A program made the position numbers and the translations under genes. A stretch of DNA of 64,000 nt from CAIXZV01 sp963697365. GTDB taxonomy: Bacteria; Chloroflexota; Limnocylindria; Limnocylindrales; CSP1-4. Shown here one piece after another: positions 9,724-19,053 of the stretch (positions are counted from its first letter, which is position 1; each line of letters starts with the position of its first letter). The notes beneath the pieces were generated by a model. That model made no database searches. It saw nothing but the letters and a program-made list of their open reading frames with translations, and was not told where the DNA came from. The DNA is taken from positions 1-64,000 of the forward strand of contig CAVONT010000010.1 of NCBI GenBank assembly GCA_963697365.1, given 5' to 3'.

Positions 9724-11002
9724 CTTGACGGACGCTCGGCGGCGCACCCCGGCCGGGGTCGTTCGCGAGTTCGGCCCACTCACGATCGGCACTGGAGTCT
9801 ATCAGGGGGGCCGGTTGGCGCTCTCGTTGCTGACTGCAGCAGTCCTTGGCCCTGAGGCGTTCGGTGCATGGGTGATGGTCAACCTCGTTCTCCAATACTC
9901 GGCCTTCGGGTCCCTTGGCTTCCCAAACGGCGCTGGGCGGGAGATTCCTCGCCGCCTCGGTCAAGGACAGCCTGAATCCGCCGTAAAGGCGGAAGACGTG
10001 GCGTTCACGGGCACCGTCGCGCTCGGGACCATGACAGCCGTCGCGGGTTTCGCCGTTGCATCCCTGCTCCTCGACAGCCCGACTGCGGCCGGAACCGCGG
10101 TCATGCTGGCAGTCGCCATCCTGGCGCAGCAGGTGATGCTTCTTGAGCAGGTACTCCTGAGGTCGCGGCTGCGGTTCACCACGGCAGCGCTGCAGCTTGG
10201 CGCCGCCGGCGCGGCAATCCTGCTCGCAGGAATAATCGCGTTGCCATGGGGCCTCACAGGACTCATGGCCGCTCTCGTACTCAGCCTAGTCGCAGCCTTG
10301 CTAATCGGACAAAGGGTGATTGAACGCCGCCCGAAGCTGACCTGGGACCTAATTGAGGCTCGAGCAATCGTCCGGATCGGCCTGCCAATCATGCTTGCCG
10401 GACTCGCCTTCAGCATGCTCACGACTTTCGACCGTTGGATCGTCCTCGCCTTCCTCGGAGACGCTGCCTTTGGGATATACGGGCTGGTTGGAATCGCTGT
10501 GTCAGGGCTCCTGGTGCTGTCGACTGTGGTGGCCCAGCAGTACTACCCTCGGATTGCCCACGCCTACGGAGCTAACCGCGACCCCGCTGAGCTCCTTGCG
10601 ATGGCGCAGCGTCAGAGTCGGACAGCGATGGTCGTTGTCGGAGTTGCGACAGTGCCGCTCATCGCTGGTGCGTGGCTCGTCCTCCCCATCGTCCTCCCCG
10701 CTTACTCTGCTGCTGCCGCTCCGGCGACCTTCGCCATGCTGGGCATCCTTGCCTACTCAGGGGCCACTGGGAGTGCGAATCTCCTCAATAGCGTGGGGGC
10801 CCAGCGCGAGTACTTGGCAATCCAGCTCGTCGCGATCCTATTCGACGTGGTTGCCGTCGTCGCCCTGATCTCCTTTGGCGCTGGCATCGCTGGCGCAGGG
10901 TTCGGACTGCTGGTTAGCATGTTGGTCTACGCCGTGCTGCTGCGGCGCCGAGGTCGGGCGGTCACTCGGCGCCTCACAGCGTCATGGGCGACGTCGGTGT
11001 GA
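9724..11002 (+). CDS. Polysaccharide flippase (Wzx/RfbX-like, MATE/MOP superfamily)
   Basis: An integral membrane protein of about 425 residues with roughly 12 hydrophobic segments. It reads GPLTIGTGVYQGGRLALSLL, then ALVLSLVAALLIGQ, MLAGLAFSMLTTFDRWIVLA and a C-terminal LLVSMLVYAVLLRRRGRAV. The layout and the early charged-to-hydrophobic pattern match lipid-linked oligosaccharide flippases that move O-antigen or capsule units across the inner membrane. It heads a plus-strand surface sugar cluster. The start is uncertain: a TTG at 9724 opens LTDARRRTPAG, yet the junction with the truncated oxidoreductase lies at the same place, so a few residues may be missing. Frames are intact throughout, unlike most of the window. 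Confidence 0.8.
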
Positions 11003-12531
11003 CGATCAAGCCTTCCCAACCCACGTCTCGCTCGGCATTCCTTGCTGTAGAAGCATGGGCGGAGGGCTGGCACTTGGATGCGCACGGACGCGACCGGATG
11101 TCGATCGATGGCATCCCTTGTGGCAACGCGATCCGTGTCGACGTGTTCGAGTTCGTGCTTGATGCGGTCAACCGTACACTGGGGCTGCCGCCGCGACGGT
11201 TGGGCCGCCCGCTCCTCCGTCCACTGCGGGCGCGTGGCTTGGATCGGTCGGCGCGCGCTTGGACCCTGCATGCGGTGGGCCACATTGGTCGACGTTCCAT
11301 AGGCCAATCGGCGGTGGCGTTCATCTCCGAGGGTGCCACCCCGTCCGCTCTTGAGTCATCGATCGCCGTGGCACACGAGATGACGGCTGCGCCGCCGGCT
11401 ATCGGTGCCAGCGACCCGCGCAGTCTTCGCGCCTGGTCCGCGACGGGTTTGCGGGCACACCCGCTTGGACTGACGGTTCGCGAGGATCTCCGCGTTGGCC
11501 GTGTGTTTGGCCCTCGCGCGACAGACGCATGGCGCGCGGTGCGCAAAGCGCTGCCGCCTCTCCTCGTTGATGGGCGGGACCTCACATCGATTGCCGTGCA
11601 GGCGATGGAGGCCTTCCTTCCGAGATCCGTGTCACGACTCGGAGCCGACTGGATGGCAATAGGCCAGTTCTTGGACGCCTGCGATGCCAAGGAGGTCGTC
11701 CTCGCAAGCGACCAACATCGAACTGGCCGGCTGGCGGCGGAGTACGCACGACAGTCCGGGCGTAGGTCAACCGTGCTGCAGCACGGCCTTCCTCAGGATC
11801 GGACGGGTTACCTCCCCCTGCATGCAGACACGTTCCTAGCTTGGAGCGAATTGGCATCGCGATGGATGCAGGCGCGCGGGACGGCCTCCGACAGGATCAG
11901 CGTTGTCGGAAATCCGCGGCTTGATCGGCTGGTCACCGGGCGAGCGAGGGGCGCGGGAAGCGGAGGTTCGGCCTCGACCGCCAATCGAGGCCCAGCGCGG
12001 ATCCTTCTTGCGCTGAGCGTTGCCCCCGTTGAGGTGAACGCCCGGCTGGTCGCGATGGTCGTCGACGCCTCGGCTCTGATCCCTGACGTGCTACTTGACA
12101 TCAAGCTGCATCCGGGTGGCAGCGACTGGCAATTCGTACGGCGTACCGTGCGCGAGCGAGGCCCCGTTCCAGGCAGGGTGTCGATCTTGGAGCGCGAGAG
12201 CCTCTACCCGCTCCTCGAGCGGTCCGACGTGGTGATCGTGCACAGGTCGTCGGTGGCGGCAGAGGCCCTCGCTGCTCACCGGCCGGTGATAGCGGTTGCC
12301 GCGGATGGAACCTCGGTGGCCAGCGTGGAGCTCCCAGACCTTGGCTTGCCCGAGGTCGACAATTCCACTCACCTGGCCAAGTTGATCCTCGAACTTCTCA
12401 ATGAGGAGGCACGCTCCGTCTTCATAGCCCGGCGCTACGGCGCCATCGTTGATGCGGTCGGCCCGATTGATGGCCACAATGCGCTACGCGCCGCAGAGGC
12501 GATCTCGGCCATCGCGTCAAACGTGCCGTGA
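10984..12531 (+). CDS. GT-B type glycosyltransferase-like surface polysaccharide protein
   Basis: A 515-residue protein overlapping the flippase end by 19 bases (ATG 10984; a GTG at 10999 giving a GTGA overlap is an alternative). The N-terminal half is unlike families I recognise. The C-terminal half resembles two-Rossmann-fold (GT-B) capsule or CDP-glycerol-type transferases: ASDQHRTGRLAAEYARQSGR, VLQHGLPQD, VVGNPRLDRL, then LDIKLHPGG and the sugar-nucleotide-side motif RSDVVIVHRSSVAAEALAAH. The His-Gly and LHP motifs are typical of polysialyltransferase/CDP-glycerol phosphotransferase-like enzymes. No membrane segments. Probably adds a residue to the surface glycan built from the sugars made downstream; donor unknown. 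Confidence 0.6.
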   Translation: MGDVGVTIKPSQPTSRSAFLAVEAWAEGWHLDAHGRDRMSIDGIPCGNAIRVDVFEFVLDAVNRTLGLPPRRLGRPLLRPLRARGLDRSARAWTLHAVGHIGRRSIGQSAVAFISEGATPSALESSIAVAHEMTAAPPAIGASDPRSLRAWSATGLRAHPLGLTVREDLRVGRVFGPRATDAWRAVRKALPPLLVDGRDLTSIAVQAMEAFLPRSVSRLGADWMAIGQFLDACDAKEVVLASDQHRTGRLAAEYARQSGRRSTVLQHGLPQDRTGYLPLHADTFLAWSELASRWMQARGTASDRISVVGNPRLDRLVTGRARGAGSGGSASTANRGPARILLALSVAPVEVNARLVAMVVDASALIPDVLLDIKLHPGGSDWQFVRRTVRERGPVPGRVSILERESLYPLLERSDVVIVHRSSVAAEALAAHRPVIAVAADGTSVASVELPDLGLPEVDNSTHLAKLILELLNEEARSVFIARRYGAIVDAVGPIDGHNALRAAEAISAIASNVP

Positions 12532-12614
12532 CACTCGCGGGCCCCGCCACTCCTCTTTCGACTCGGTCGCGACCCAAGGGACCGGATCTCGCATGAGCCC
12601 ACTGGGGCAGGCTA

Positions 12615-13585
12615 TTGGCGATCCCGTTTGTGGTGTCGCTCCACGTCCTGTCCCCAGCCGCATTCGCACATCAGCAGCTCTCGCCAGCCGCGTGGTGGGC
12701 TGTCAACCTCATCGACTCTGCTTCACGCTCCTGTGTCCCGATCTTCATCGCGATATCGGGCGCTCTGCTGGTCAAGCCGACGGGCGAGCTAGTGACGGGG
12801 TTCTGTCGACGCCGTGTCGTTCGTGTGGGCATTCCGCTCGTGGTGTGGGCGCTCTTCTATTGGTTGTACCAGGCCGCCATCCTCGGGCGGGCTGTGCCTC
12901 CTGTTGAGTTTCTCGAATTGATGGCCCGCGGCTACCCCGACTATCACCGCTACTTCCTCTTCGTGATTTTGGGCCTCTACGCAATCACGCCGGTCCTGCG
13001 CGTTCTGCTGGCGGACCGTGGTCGCCCTTGGCTCGCCTTTGGGGCGGCAGCCGCCCTCGGGTGGGCGATTCTCTGGCGGACATTCCTCGCCCTAGGATGG
13101 GCAAGCCCACCAGGGTCTTCGATCTGTGGCTCTACTTCTTGGGCTATTTCCTACTCGGCGCCTGGGTTCGAGAGTGGCAGCCCTCACGGGCAACGGCAAG
13201 CGTGGCGATTGCAGTCGCAGTGCTGAGCATCATCGCGACCGCGCTCTTCGTTGGGTGGGCACTAGCGTGGGATCCGGCCTGGGCCACCTGGGCATACAGT
13301 TCTCAAGGCCCATTCACCGTTCTGGCGACACTCGCCGTGCTGACAGTCCTGCTGCGGTACGCGACTCCCAGCCCGGGATGGCTTCCAGCGGTGGCTGCCC
13401 TCACGTTTGGCGTCTACCTCATCCACCCGATGGTGCTCGGACTAATCAGTCAGGTCGTGCCGCTTTTGCAGGGTCCACTTCCGATGCCTGCCGCTTACCT
13501 AACCCAGATGGGCTTGGTCCTCCTTGCATCGATCGGGATCACGCTGGTTGCGCAGCGGCTACCGGGCCTCAAGCGCTTGGCGTGA
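12615..13585 (+). CDS. Acyltransferase 3 family membrane protein (frameshifted)
   Basis: A multi-spanning O-acyltransferase of the OafA/WecH family that decorates surface sugars with acetyl or similar groups. The N-terminus AIPFVVSLHV carries the conserved His of the first helix. SRSCVPIFIAISGALLV and RRRVVRVGIPLVVWALFYWL are typical helix-2/3 sequence. An indel near 13100 moves the rest into the next frame, FDLWLYFLGYFLLGAWVREW through LTFGVYLIHPMVLGLISQVV to the stop at 13585. About 10 hydrophobic segments and 320 residues fit the family. The true start is unclear: the first residues are read from a TTG, and an upstream frame (ATG 12592) may hold the real N-terminus. Confidence 0.8.
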
Positions 13586-13979
13586 CTGCCGGTGTCCCCC
13601 GCGTTTTATTACCGGCAGAGTCATCGTGATCGCCACATCCCAGTATCGAAGAGATCCGCAACGGGACCTGCTGTCGCCGCCTCGAAGGTTCGCACGCCTC
13701 CTCGGCACAAGCTAGCGGTGCCTCGATCTCCGATCTCTGAAGTCGGAAGGTGCGCCGCAGGCGTGCCCGTTCGGTATCATCCCGACGCGAGGCGCGAGCT
13801 TGGGCTGCGCGTTGTCCAGGCGGGCTGCGTGCCGGCCCAACCGCAAGCTCATCCTTGGACAAGCGCGGGAGGGCAGCCTCTCGTTTGAGGGAGAAGTCGT
13901 TGCCGACCATGACCGCCTGTCGCTTGGACCGAGGTCTGATCCCGGCAATGGTCGACCTTCCGGCAATGGGAACCTGACA
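13586..13979. other. 394-base gap, nothing recognised
   Basis: Between the acyltransferase and the RmlD-like gene. The frame of the following gene stays open back to about 13800 (reading GQAREGSLSFEGEVVADHD), which could be an N-terminal extension or the tail of a broken gene. It matches no family I know. Confidence 0.35.
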
Positions 13980-14912
13980 GTGGCCCGGGTGCTGGTTCTG
14001 GGCGCAAGCGGGCTTCTCGGCGGGGAGATGGTCCTCAGTGCTGCTAAGAGCCACGACGTAACCGCGGTCACCGCTCGGTCGGTCTTGCTCCCGTCCTCGG
14101 GCACCAGTGCAGTGCTCGCCGACTGCACAAGACCGGGGGTCCTGGCGGCTCTCGCCCGGGAGGCTGCACCTGAATGGATTGTCAACTGCGCGGCAGCCGT
14201 GGACGCTGACAATCTTGAAGCGGATCCAGATCGGGCGGACGCGGTGAACCATCGTCTTCCGGCCGAACTCGCCGTCGTCGCGGCCGCGTGCGGCGCCCGC
14301 CTCGTGCACCTGTCCACGGACCTGGTCTTCGACGGTCGCTCAAGCGTCCCATACCGCGAGAGCGATGAAACCGCGCCGGTCAATGTCTATGGCCGCAGCA
14401 AGCGGCTAGGGGAGATCGCTGTGCTTCGCGCTAACCCCGATGCGATCGTTGCCCGGACGACGATCTACGGCTGGAATACGGTGGGCAAACTGAGCCTTGC
14501 CGAGTGGTTTCTGAGCCGGCTCGAGGTGGGTCACGAGGCTCCCGGCTTCACCGACGCGTGGTTCACGCCTATCAACACCGCGCACTTGGCCGAGGCAATC
14601 CTCACCCTGCTTGAGCAAGAGGGGCCGGGTGGGCTCATTCACCTCACAGGGAGCGAGTGCATCTCCAAGTTCGAGTTCGGCCGGGCACTTGCCAGCATGT
14701 TCGGTTACGACCCTGATCTTGTCCGGCCGGCGCGCCTCTCCGATCATGGGTTCATCGCCGCCCGGACGGGCCGTGCATGCCTCGACAGCTCGCGAGCCGC
14801 TGCGCTCCTCGGTGCCGGGATGCCGACGGTCTATGCGGGGCTCACCCGCTTTCGTGAAGACCGCGTGACAGGACGACGCGAAGCGCTCCGGCGCATGGGA
14901 GGAAACACATGA
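13980..14912 (+). CDS. RmlD-like NAD(P)-dependent sugar reductase/epimerase
   Basis: Short-chain dehydrogenase of the extended type, closest in style to dTDP-4-dehydrorhamnose reductase (RmlD). The nucleotide-binding motif is GASGLLGGEM at the N-terminus. The substrate side shows VHLSTDLVFDG, and the catalytic Tyr-x3-Lys is in NVYGRSKRLGE. The GTG at 13980 places the Rossmann motif eight residues in, as usual; the open frame upstream lacks family sequence. About 310 residues. The end overlaps the NeuB-family gene (ATGA at 14909-14912), which suggests co-translation and a role making or reducing a nucleotide sugar for the same glycan. Confidence 0.8.
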   Translation: MARVLVLGASGLLGGEMVLSAAKSHDVTAVTARSVLLPSSGTSAVLADCTRPGVLAALAREAAPEWIVNCAAAVDADNLEADPDRADAVNHRLPAELAVVAAACGARLVHLSTDLVFDGRSSVPYRESDETAPVNVYGRSKRLGEIAVLRANPDAIVARTTIYGWNTVGKLSLAEWFLSRLEVGHEAPGFTDAWFTPINTAHLAEAILTLLEQEGPGGLIHLTGSECISKFEFGRALASMFGYDPDLVRPARLSDHGFIAARTGRACLDSSRAAALLGAGMPTVYAGLTRFREDRVTGRREALRRMGGNT

Positions 14913-16003
14913 GTGGTGCGACCTTCCGCATTGGCGATCGCCTCGTCGGCCAGGACCAGCCCACGTACTTCGTCGCCGACATCGCCGCGAACCACGACGG
15001 CGACCTCGAGCGCGCGAAGGAGCTGATCGACCTCGCCGCCGAGGCGCGGCGCCGACGCCGCGAAGTTCCAGAACTTCCGGGCAGCGAACATCGTGAGCGA
15101 ACGGGCTTCCGACGCCTTGGCGGGCAGTCGTCGCACCAGGCCACGTGGAAGAAGTCGGTCTTCGAGGTCTACGCAGGACGCCGAGCGATCCCGCTGGACT
15201 GGACGCCGACCCTGGTCAGAAGACACGCGGACGAGGCCGGCATCGACTACTTCTCGGCGCCCGTACGACTTCGACGCCGTGGATCGATGCTCGGTCGCCG
15301 TACGTGCCGGCGTTCAAGATCGGCTCCGGCGACGTCACCTGGACGGAGATGCTCGAGCGCATCGCGCGAAGGGCGAAGCCCGTCCTCCTCGCGACCGGTG
15401 CGTCCGACCATCGACGACGTCGAGCGCGCCGATGCGACACCCTTCGCGCGCAGGTCACCGCGAGATCGTCCTGATGCAGTGCAACACGAACTACACCGGC
15501 CGCTCGAGAACCTGCGCGCACGTCCACCTCAACGTGCTGAAGACGTTCGCCGCGATGTTCCCCGACGTCCTGCTCGGCCTCTCCGACCACACGCCGGGAC
15601 ACGCCACGGTGCTCGGCGCGGTCGCGCTGGGCGCCCGCGTCGTCGAGAAGCACTTCACCGACGACCGACGCCGAGCGGGTCCCGATCACCGTTCTCCATG
15701 GATCCCCACGATCGTGGCGGGAGATGGTCGACCGCGACGCGCGAGCTCGAGGCGGCGCTGGGCTCGCCCGAGAAGGGGGTCGCCGACAACGAACGGAGAC
15801 CGTCGTCCTGCAGCGCCGATGCGTCCGGGCGCGGCGTCCGATCGGGCAAGCGGGCGAGACGCCTGACGCGGAGATGTCGCGTCCTCCGCCCGTCCCCTCG
15901 CGGGTCGATCCAGCCCTACGAGATCGACTGCCTCATCGGCACTCGAGCACTGGTCGACATCGAAGGCGGCGAGGAGTTGACCTGGCTCAAGGTCGGCGCC
16001 TGA
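14909..16003 (+). CDS. NeuB/PseI-family nonulosonic acid synthase (many frameshifts)
   Basis: Condenses phosphoenolpyruvate with a six-carbon amino sugar to give a nine-carbon sialic-type acid (sialic, legionaminic or pseudaminic). Family segments in order but in changing frames: FVADIAANHDGDLERAKELI, AAKFQNFRAANIVS, YFSAPYDFDAVD, VPAFKIGSGDVTWTEMLERI, PVLLATGAS, IVLMQCNTNYTG, MFPDVLLGLSDHTPGHATVL, GARVVEKHFTDD, and a C-terminal antifreeze-like (SAF) domain ending IEGGEELTWLKVGA. At least eight single-base shifts in 1.1 kb, far denser than in the flanking genes. All blocks are present and in order, so the real gene is probably whole. Which nonulosonate it makes cannot be decided here. Confidence 0.85.
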   Translation: MSGATFRIGDRLVGQDQPTYFVADIAANHDGDLERAKELIDLAAEARRRRREVPELPGSEHRERTGFRRLGGQSSHQATWKKSVFEVYAGRRAIPLDWTPTLVRRHADEAGIDYFSAPVRLRRRGSMLGRRTCRRSRSAPATSPGRRCSSASREGRSPSSSRPVRPTIDDVERADATPFARRSPRDRPDAVQHELHRPLENLRARPPQRAEDVRRDVPRRPARPLRPHAGTRHGARRGRAGRPRRREALHRRPTPSGSRSPFSMDPHDRGGRWSTATRELEAALGSPEKGVADNERRPSSCSADASGRGVRSGKRARRLTRRCRVLRPSPRGSIQPYEIDCLIGTRALVDIEGGEELTWLKVGA

Positions 16004-16009
16004 CGCCCG

Positions 16010-17096
16010 GTGCGAGTTCTGTACGCTTCGCGAGGACTCGGCGTCCACGATCAGCGCTTGGTCGCTGCACTCGAGGCAGAGCGAGAAGACGGAAGCAAGT
16101 GGGTTGTCGAGACCCTGCTCCTGCCTCCGACGCCCATCGTCGTGCCGGGACGGGGGCCCGCGAGACGTGGCGGACGCGAGCCGTCGGGTGGAGGATCTGA
16201 TCACATCCTTCGGGCCCGACGTGACAGTGGCAGGCCCGCTTCTCGATGTGGGTCTGGCTGCCGTCCGGGCTGCTGCGAGGCCGCTGCTGGGCGTGAGTTG
16301 GGCGTTCGATCTGCTGTGGGATGCCCGCCAGCCCGGGATGACCACCATCGCGCGTGAGGTCATCGCAGGATGCGACATGATCATGTGCGACGCGCGGGCG
16401 GTGGTCGACGCAGCCGTTGCGTTTGGCGCATTGCCCGAGAGCATCGCCCTGTTTCCTTGGGGCGTGGATCTGGGGCGGTTCCGGTCCGGCGGGGCACGTG
16501 CACTGCGGCACGCCCTTGGCTGGACCGATGCCTTCGTGATCGTGTCGGCGCGGTTGCACGAACCCCTCTACGCGATGCCGGTGCTGCTGGAGGGGTTCCA
16601 GAAGGCGGTCGCCCTCGATCCCCGCCTGAGGCTGCTGGTCCTTGGCACCGGGAGTCAGCGGGACGCGCTCGAGTCATGGGTCCAGGCGGTGGGCCTGCAG
16701 CCAATGATCCATTTCGCTGGCAGTATTGACGCGAGGGACCTCCCCGAGTACTACGCGGCAGCCGATTGCTACGTGAGTGCGAGTCGCGTTGACGGGAGCT
16801 CGATCTCACTGCTCGAGGGTATGGCCTCGGGTCTCCCCGCGGTGGTCACGGCCGTTGGCGGCAACCCGGAATGGGTACGGCCTGACGCTACCGGTTGGCT
16901 CGTCCCAATGGACGACGCCGATGCCCTCGCCGCGGCGCTCGGGACCGCAGCAGCCCGACCGCCCCATGAGCTAGCGGAGATGGGCATGAAGGCGCGTCGG
17001 GTCGTTGAGGAGCGAGCGGACTGGAGCGTCAATTCCACGGTCTTCACCGGCGCGGTCCTCAGGACTGCCGGTCGACGTCACCCCGGGATCATGTAG
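16010..17096 (+). CDS. GT4-family glycosyltransferase (one frameshift)
   Basis: Retaining GT-B glycosyltransferase. The GTG at 16010 begins RVLYASRGLGVHDQRLVAAL, six bases after the NeuB stop. An indel near 16140 moves the rest to the next frame. LFPWGVDLGRF, then VIVSARLHEPLYAMPVLLEG and GTGSQRDALESW, lead to the donor-site E-x7-E region DGSSISLLEGMASGLPAVVT and the late GNPEWVRPDATGWLVP, typical of family 4. No signal or membrane segment, so it is cytoplasmic or membrane-face. Last gene of the plus-strand sugar cluster; it ends by overlapping the oppositely directed cytidylyltransferase by about 19 bases. Confidence 0.85.
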
Positions 17097-17884
17097 CAAG
17101 GGGTTCGGCCCAGGCATGATCCAGCTATCGGCTGCCGCTCGGACCGTGGGTGCCTAGCACGATCATCGACCTCGCGCCATTCCTTCTGGCGGACACTTTG
17201 ATTGAGGTCGGCGAGCCCAGGCTCGCGACGAATGATCGTCTCCAGTTCGTGGAGCAGGATCGGAGAGCCGTGAGGAACCCGGATCGCAAGTGCGCGGGTG
17301 AGTTCCAGGTGGGCGGCGGTGTCAACCGTGTACCGACTGTGCACAGGGAGGCTGGGCGGCGGCAGGACGCCAATCCGAAATCGTTCCGGGCGTGCATAGA
17401 TGAACGGCATCACGTGCTCGCGCTCGGCGCTGTCGCGCGCTTCAGCAGCTGCCGCCTCGAGCGCCTCAGCATGGGCAACCTCGGCCGCGATGCCCAGCGG
17501 CCAGCCGCCATTGCCGACGAAGTCGAAACGGCCCTCGCGCAGGGTACGTACCTGCGGCGACCACGACGGGGTCCGGAAAGGGATTGTCGGCCGTCTGCCG
17601 GACAACGACTGCTCGCCGTGGCCCTCGACAGCCCGCCACACCCGGTCGAGAACGTCGAATGTCGAACCGCGGTAGACCTCCGCTAGTTGGCCGGCGAGCG
17701 CGGCGGTCTCGTCATCCTCGGTCTCGGTGGTGGTGGCCACGATGACACGATCGATGCCTTCGACCGCCTGCGTAGCCTTGATGGTCCAGGTGAGCAAGGG
17801 CTCGCCAGCGATCAGCGCGAGGATCTTGCGGGGTAGCCGGGATGACCCGGCGCGCGCTTGGATGACGGCAATGGTGGAACCCAT
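17078..17884 (-). CDS. SpsF/NeuA-like cytidylyltransferase (frameshifted)
   Basis: Activates an acidic sugar by transferring CMP, in the CMP-KDO/CMP-sialate synthetase superfamily. The nucleotide-binding motif is at the start, STIAVIQARAGSSRLPRKIL, followed by EPLLTWTIKATQAVEGIDRV and VIVATTTETEDDETAALA. An indel pair between about 17550 and 17610 scrambles the segment that should carry the metal-binding Asp of the DNPF-type motif. Sequence recovers at REGRFDFVGNGGWPLGIAAE and continues to SRYTVDTAAHLELTRAL. Longer than NeuA cores and closest in layout to SpsF. Starts eight bases after the PseB-like stop: a two-gene minus-strand operon supplying activated sugar to the converging cluster. Confidence 0.8.
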   Translation of the reverse strand: MGSTIAVIQARAGSSRLPRKILALIAGEPLLTWTIKATQAVEGIDRVIVATTTETEDDETAALAGQLAEVYRGSTFDVLDRVWRAVEGHGEQSLSGRRPTIPFRTPSWSPQVRTLREGRFDFVGNGGWPLGIAAEVAHAEALEAAAAEARDSAEREHVMPFIYARPERFRIGVLPPPSLPVHSRYTVDTAAHLELTRALAIRVPHGSPILLHELETIIRREPGLADLNQSVRQKEWREVDDRARHPRSERQPIAGSCLGRTPCYMIPG

Positions 17885-17891
17885 CCGGGAA

Positions 17892-18899
17892 TCAGAGTCC
17901 GACCGCCATCTCGCGCAATTCGTCGACGCTCAGCCACTGCGTATTGGCATCACTCGTGTAGCGGAAGCCTTCCGGAAGCGGCGTCGCGTGCGGCCAGTTG
18001 GCGGCGTGCCACCAGTCGAACTCGGGCTTCATCACGTAGAACGGACCGGCGTCGACTGTCCGGCGGGCGTCCTCCACGCTGATCATCTCCTCGTGCAGCT
18101 TCTCGCCCGGCCGGATGCCGACGACCTCGAGGCGTGCGTCGGGCGCGATCGGCCGCCAGGTCCGTCACCCGCATGCTCGGGATCTTCGGCACGAACAACT
18201 CCCCGCCATGCATCTCGGTCAGGGCGCGGATCACGAACCGCACGCCCTGGTCGAGCGTGATCCAGAAGCGGGTCATCCGCGTGTCGGTGATCGGGATGAC
18301 GCCTGTCGGGCGAGGCGCTGGAAGAGCGGCACCACGCTGCCGCGGCTCCCGACGACGTTGCCGTAGCGGACGACGGCGAAGCGGGTACCGTGGCCGCCAG
18401 CGTAAGCGTTGGCCGCGGCGAACAGCTTGTCGCTGCAAGCTTCGTCGCCCCGTAGAGGTTGATGGGGCTGGACGCCTTGTCGGTACTGAGGGCGACAACG
18501 CGGCGGACGCCGCGGTCGATCGCAGCCGTGATGACGTTCTCGGCGCCGATGACGTTGGTCTTGACGGCCTCGAGCGGGTTGTACTCGGCGGCCGGGACCT
18601 GCTTCAGCGCTGCGGCGTGGACGACGTAGTCGATCCCGTCGAAGGCCCTCCAGAGTCGGTCGGGGTCCCGCACGTCGCCGAGGAAGAACCGGACACGCGG
18701 CTCAGAGCCAAGGTCGGCTGCAATCTCGAACTGCTTGAGCTCGTCACGAGCTCAAAATCACGACGCGGCGGGGTGCATATTCGGCAAGCACCGTCTTCAC
18801 GAACCGCTTGCCGAACGAGCCGGTGCCGCCCGTCACGAGGATGGACGCATCCCGGAGGATGTCGCTGGGCGGCTGCACGTCCGGCAGGTCGGTGGTCAT
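17892..18899 (-). CDS. pseB: PseB-like UDP-GlcNAc 4,6-dehydratase (frameshifted)
   Basis: Extended SDR enzyme; PseB converts UDP-GlcNAc to the 4-keto-6-deoxy sugar that opens pseudaminic acid synthesis. The ATG at 18899 has GAGGAA upstream. ASILVTGGTGSFGKRFVKTV is the N-terminal nucleotide-binding motif, then VVHAAALKQVPAAEYNPLEA and the catalytic region VALSTDKASSPINLYGATKL with Tyr-x3-Lys. TRMTRFWITLDQGVRFVIRA and ELFVPKIPSMRVTDLA follow. The C-terminus reads RYTSDANTQWLSVDELR, the family ending. Indels near 18755, 18430, 18310 and 18150. About 335 residues, the family length. PseC, PseH and PseG homologues are not in the window, so a legionaminate- or deoxysugar-type pathway is also possible. 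Confidence 0.85.
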
Positions 18900-19053
18900 C
18901 AGTTGTTCCTCGCGGCGGTGAGTATGGTCCGGGCTCTTCGAGCGAGGCCCCCGGTGACGCGGTTCCCCTCCTGAGCGTGCCGCCAGTCTACGGCTCACGT
19001 GGCGCATGCCGCTGCGGCTGGAGGTCGCTGCGAGGCGGAGGTACGATGTAGCT

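Noticed and set aside
9724..18899. Mobile genetic element carrying the sugar cluster
   Set aside because: No transposase, integrase, tRNA end or flanking repeat was found; only composition hints at transfer.
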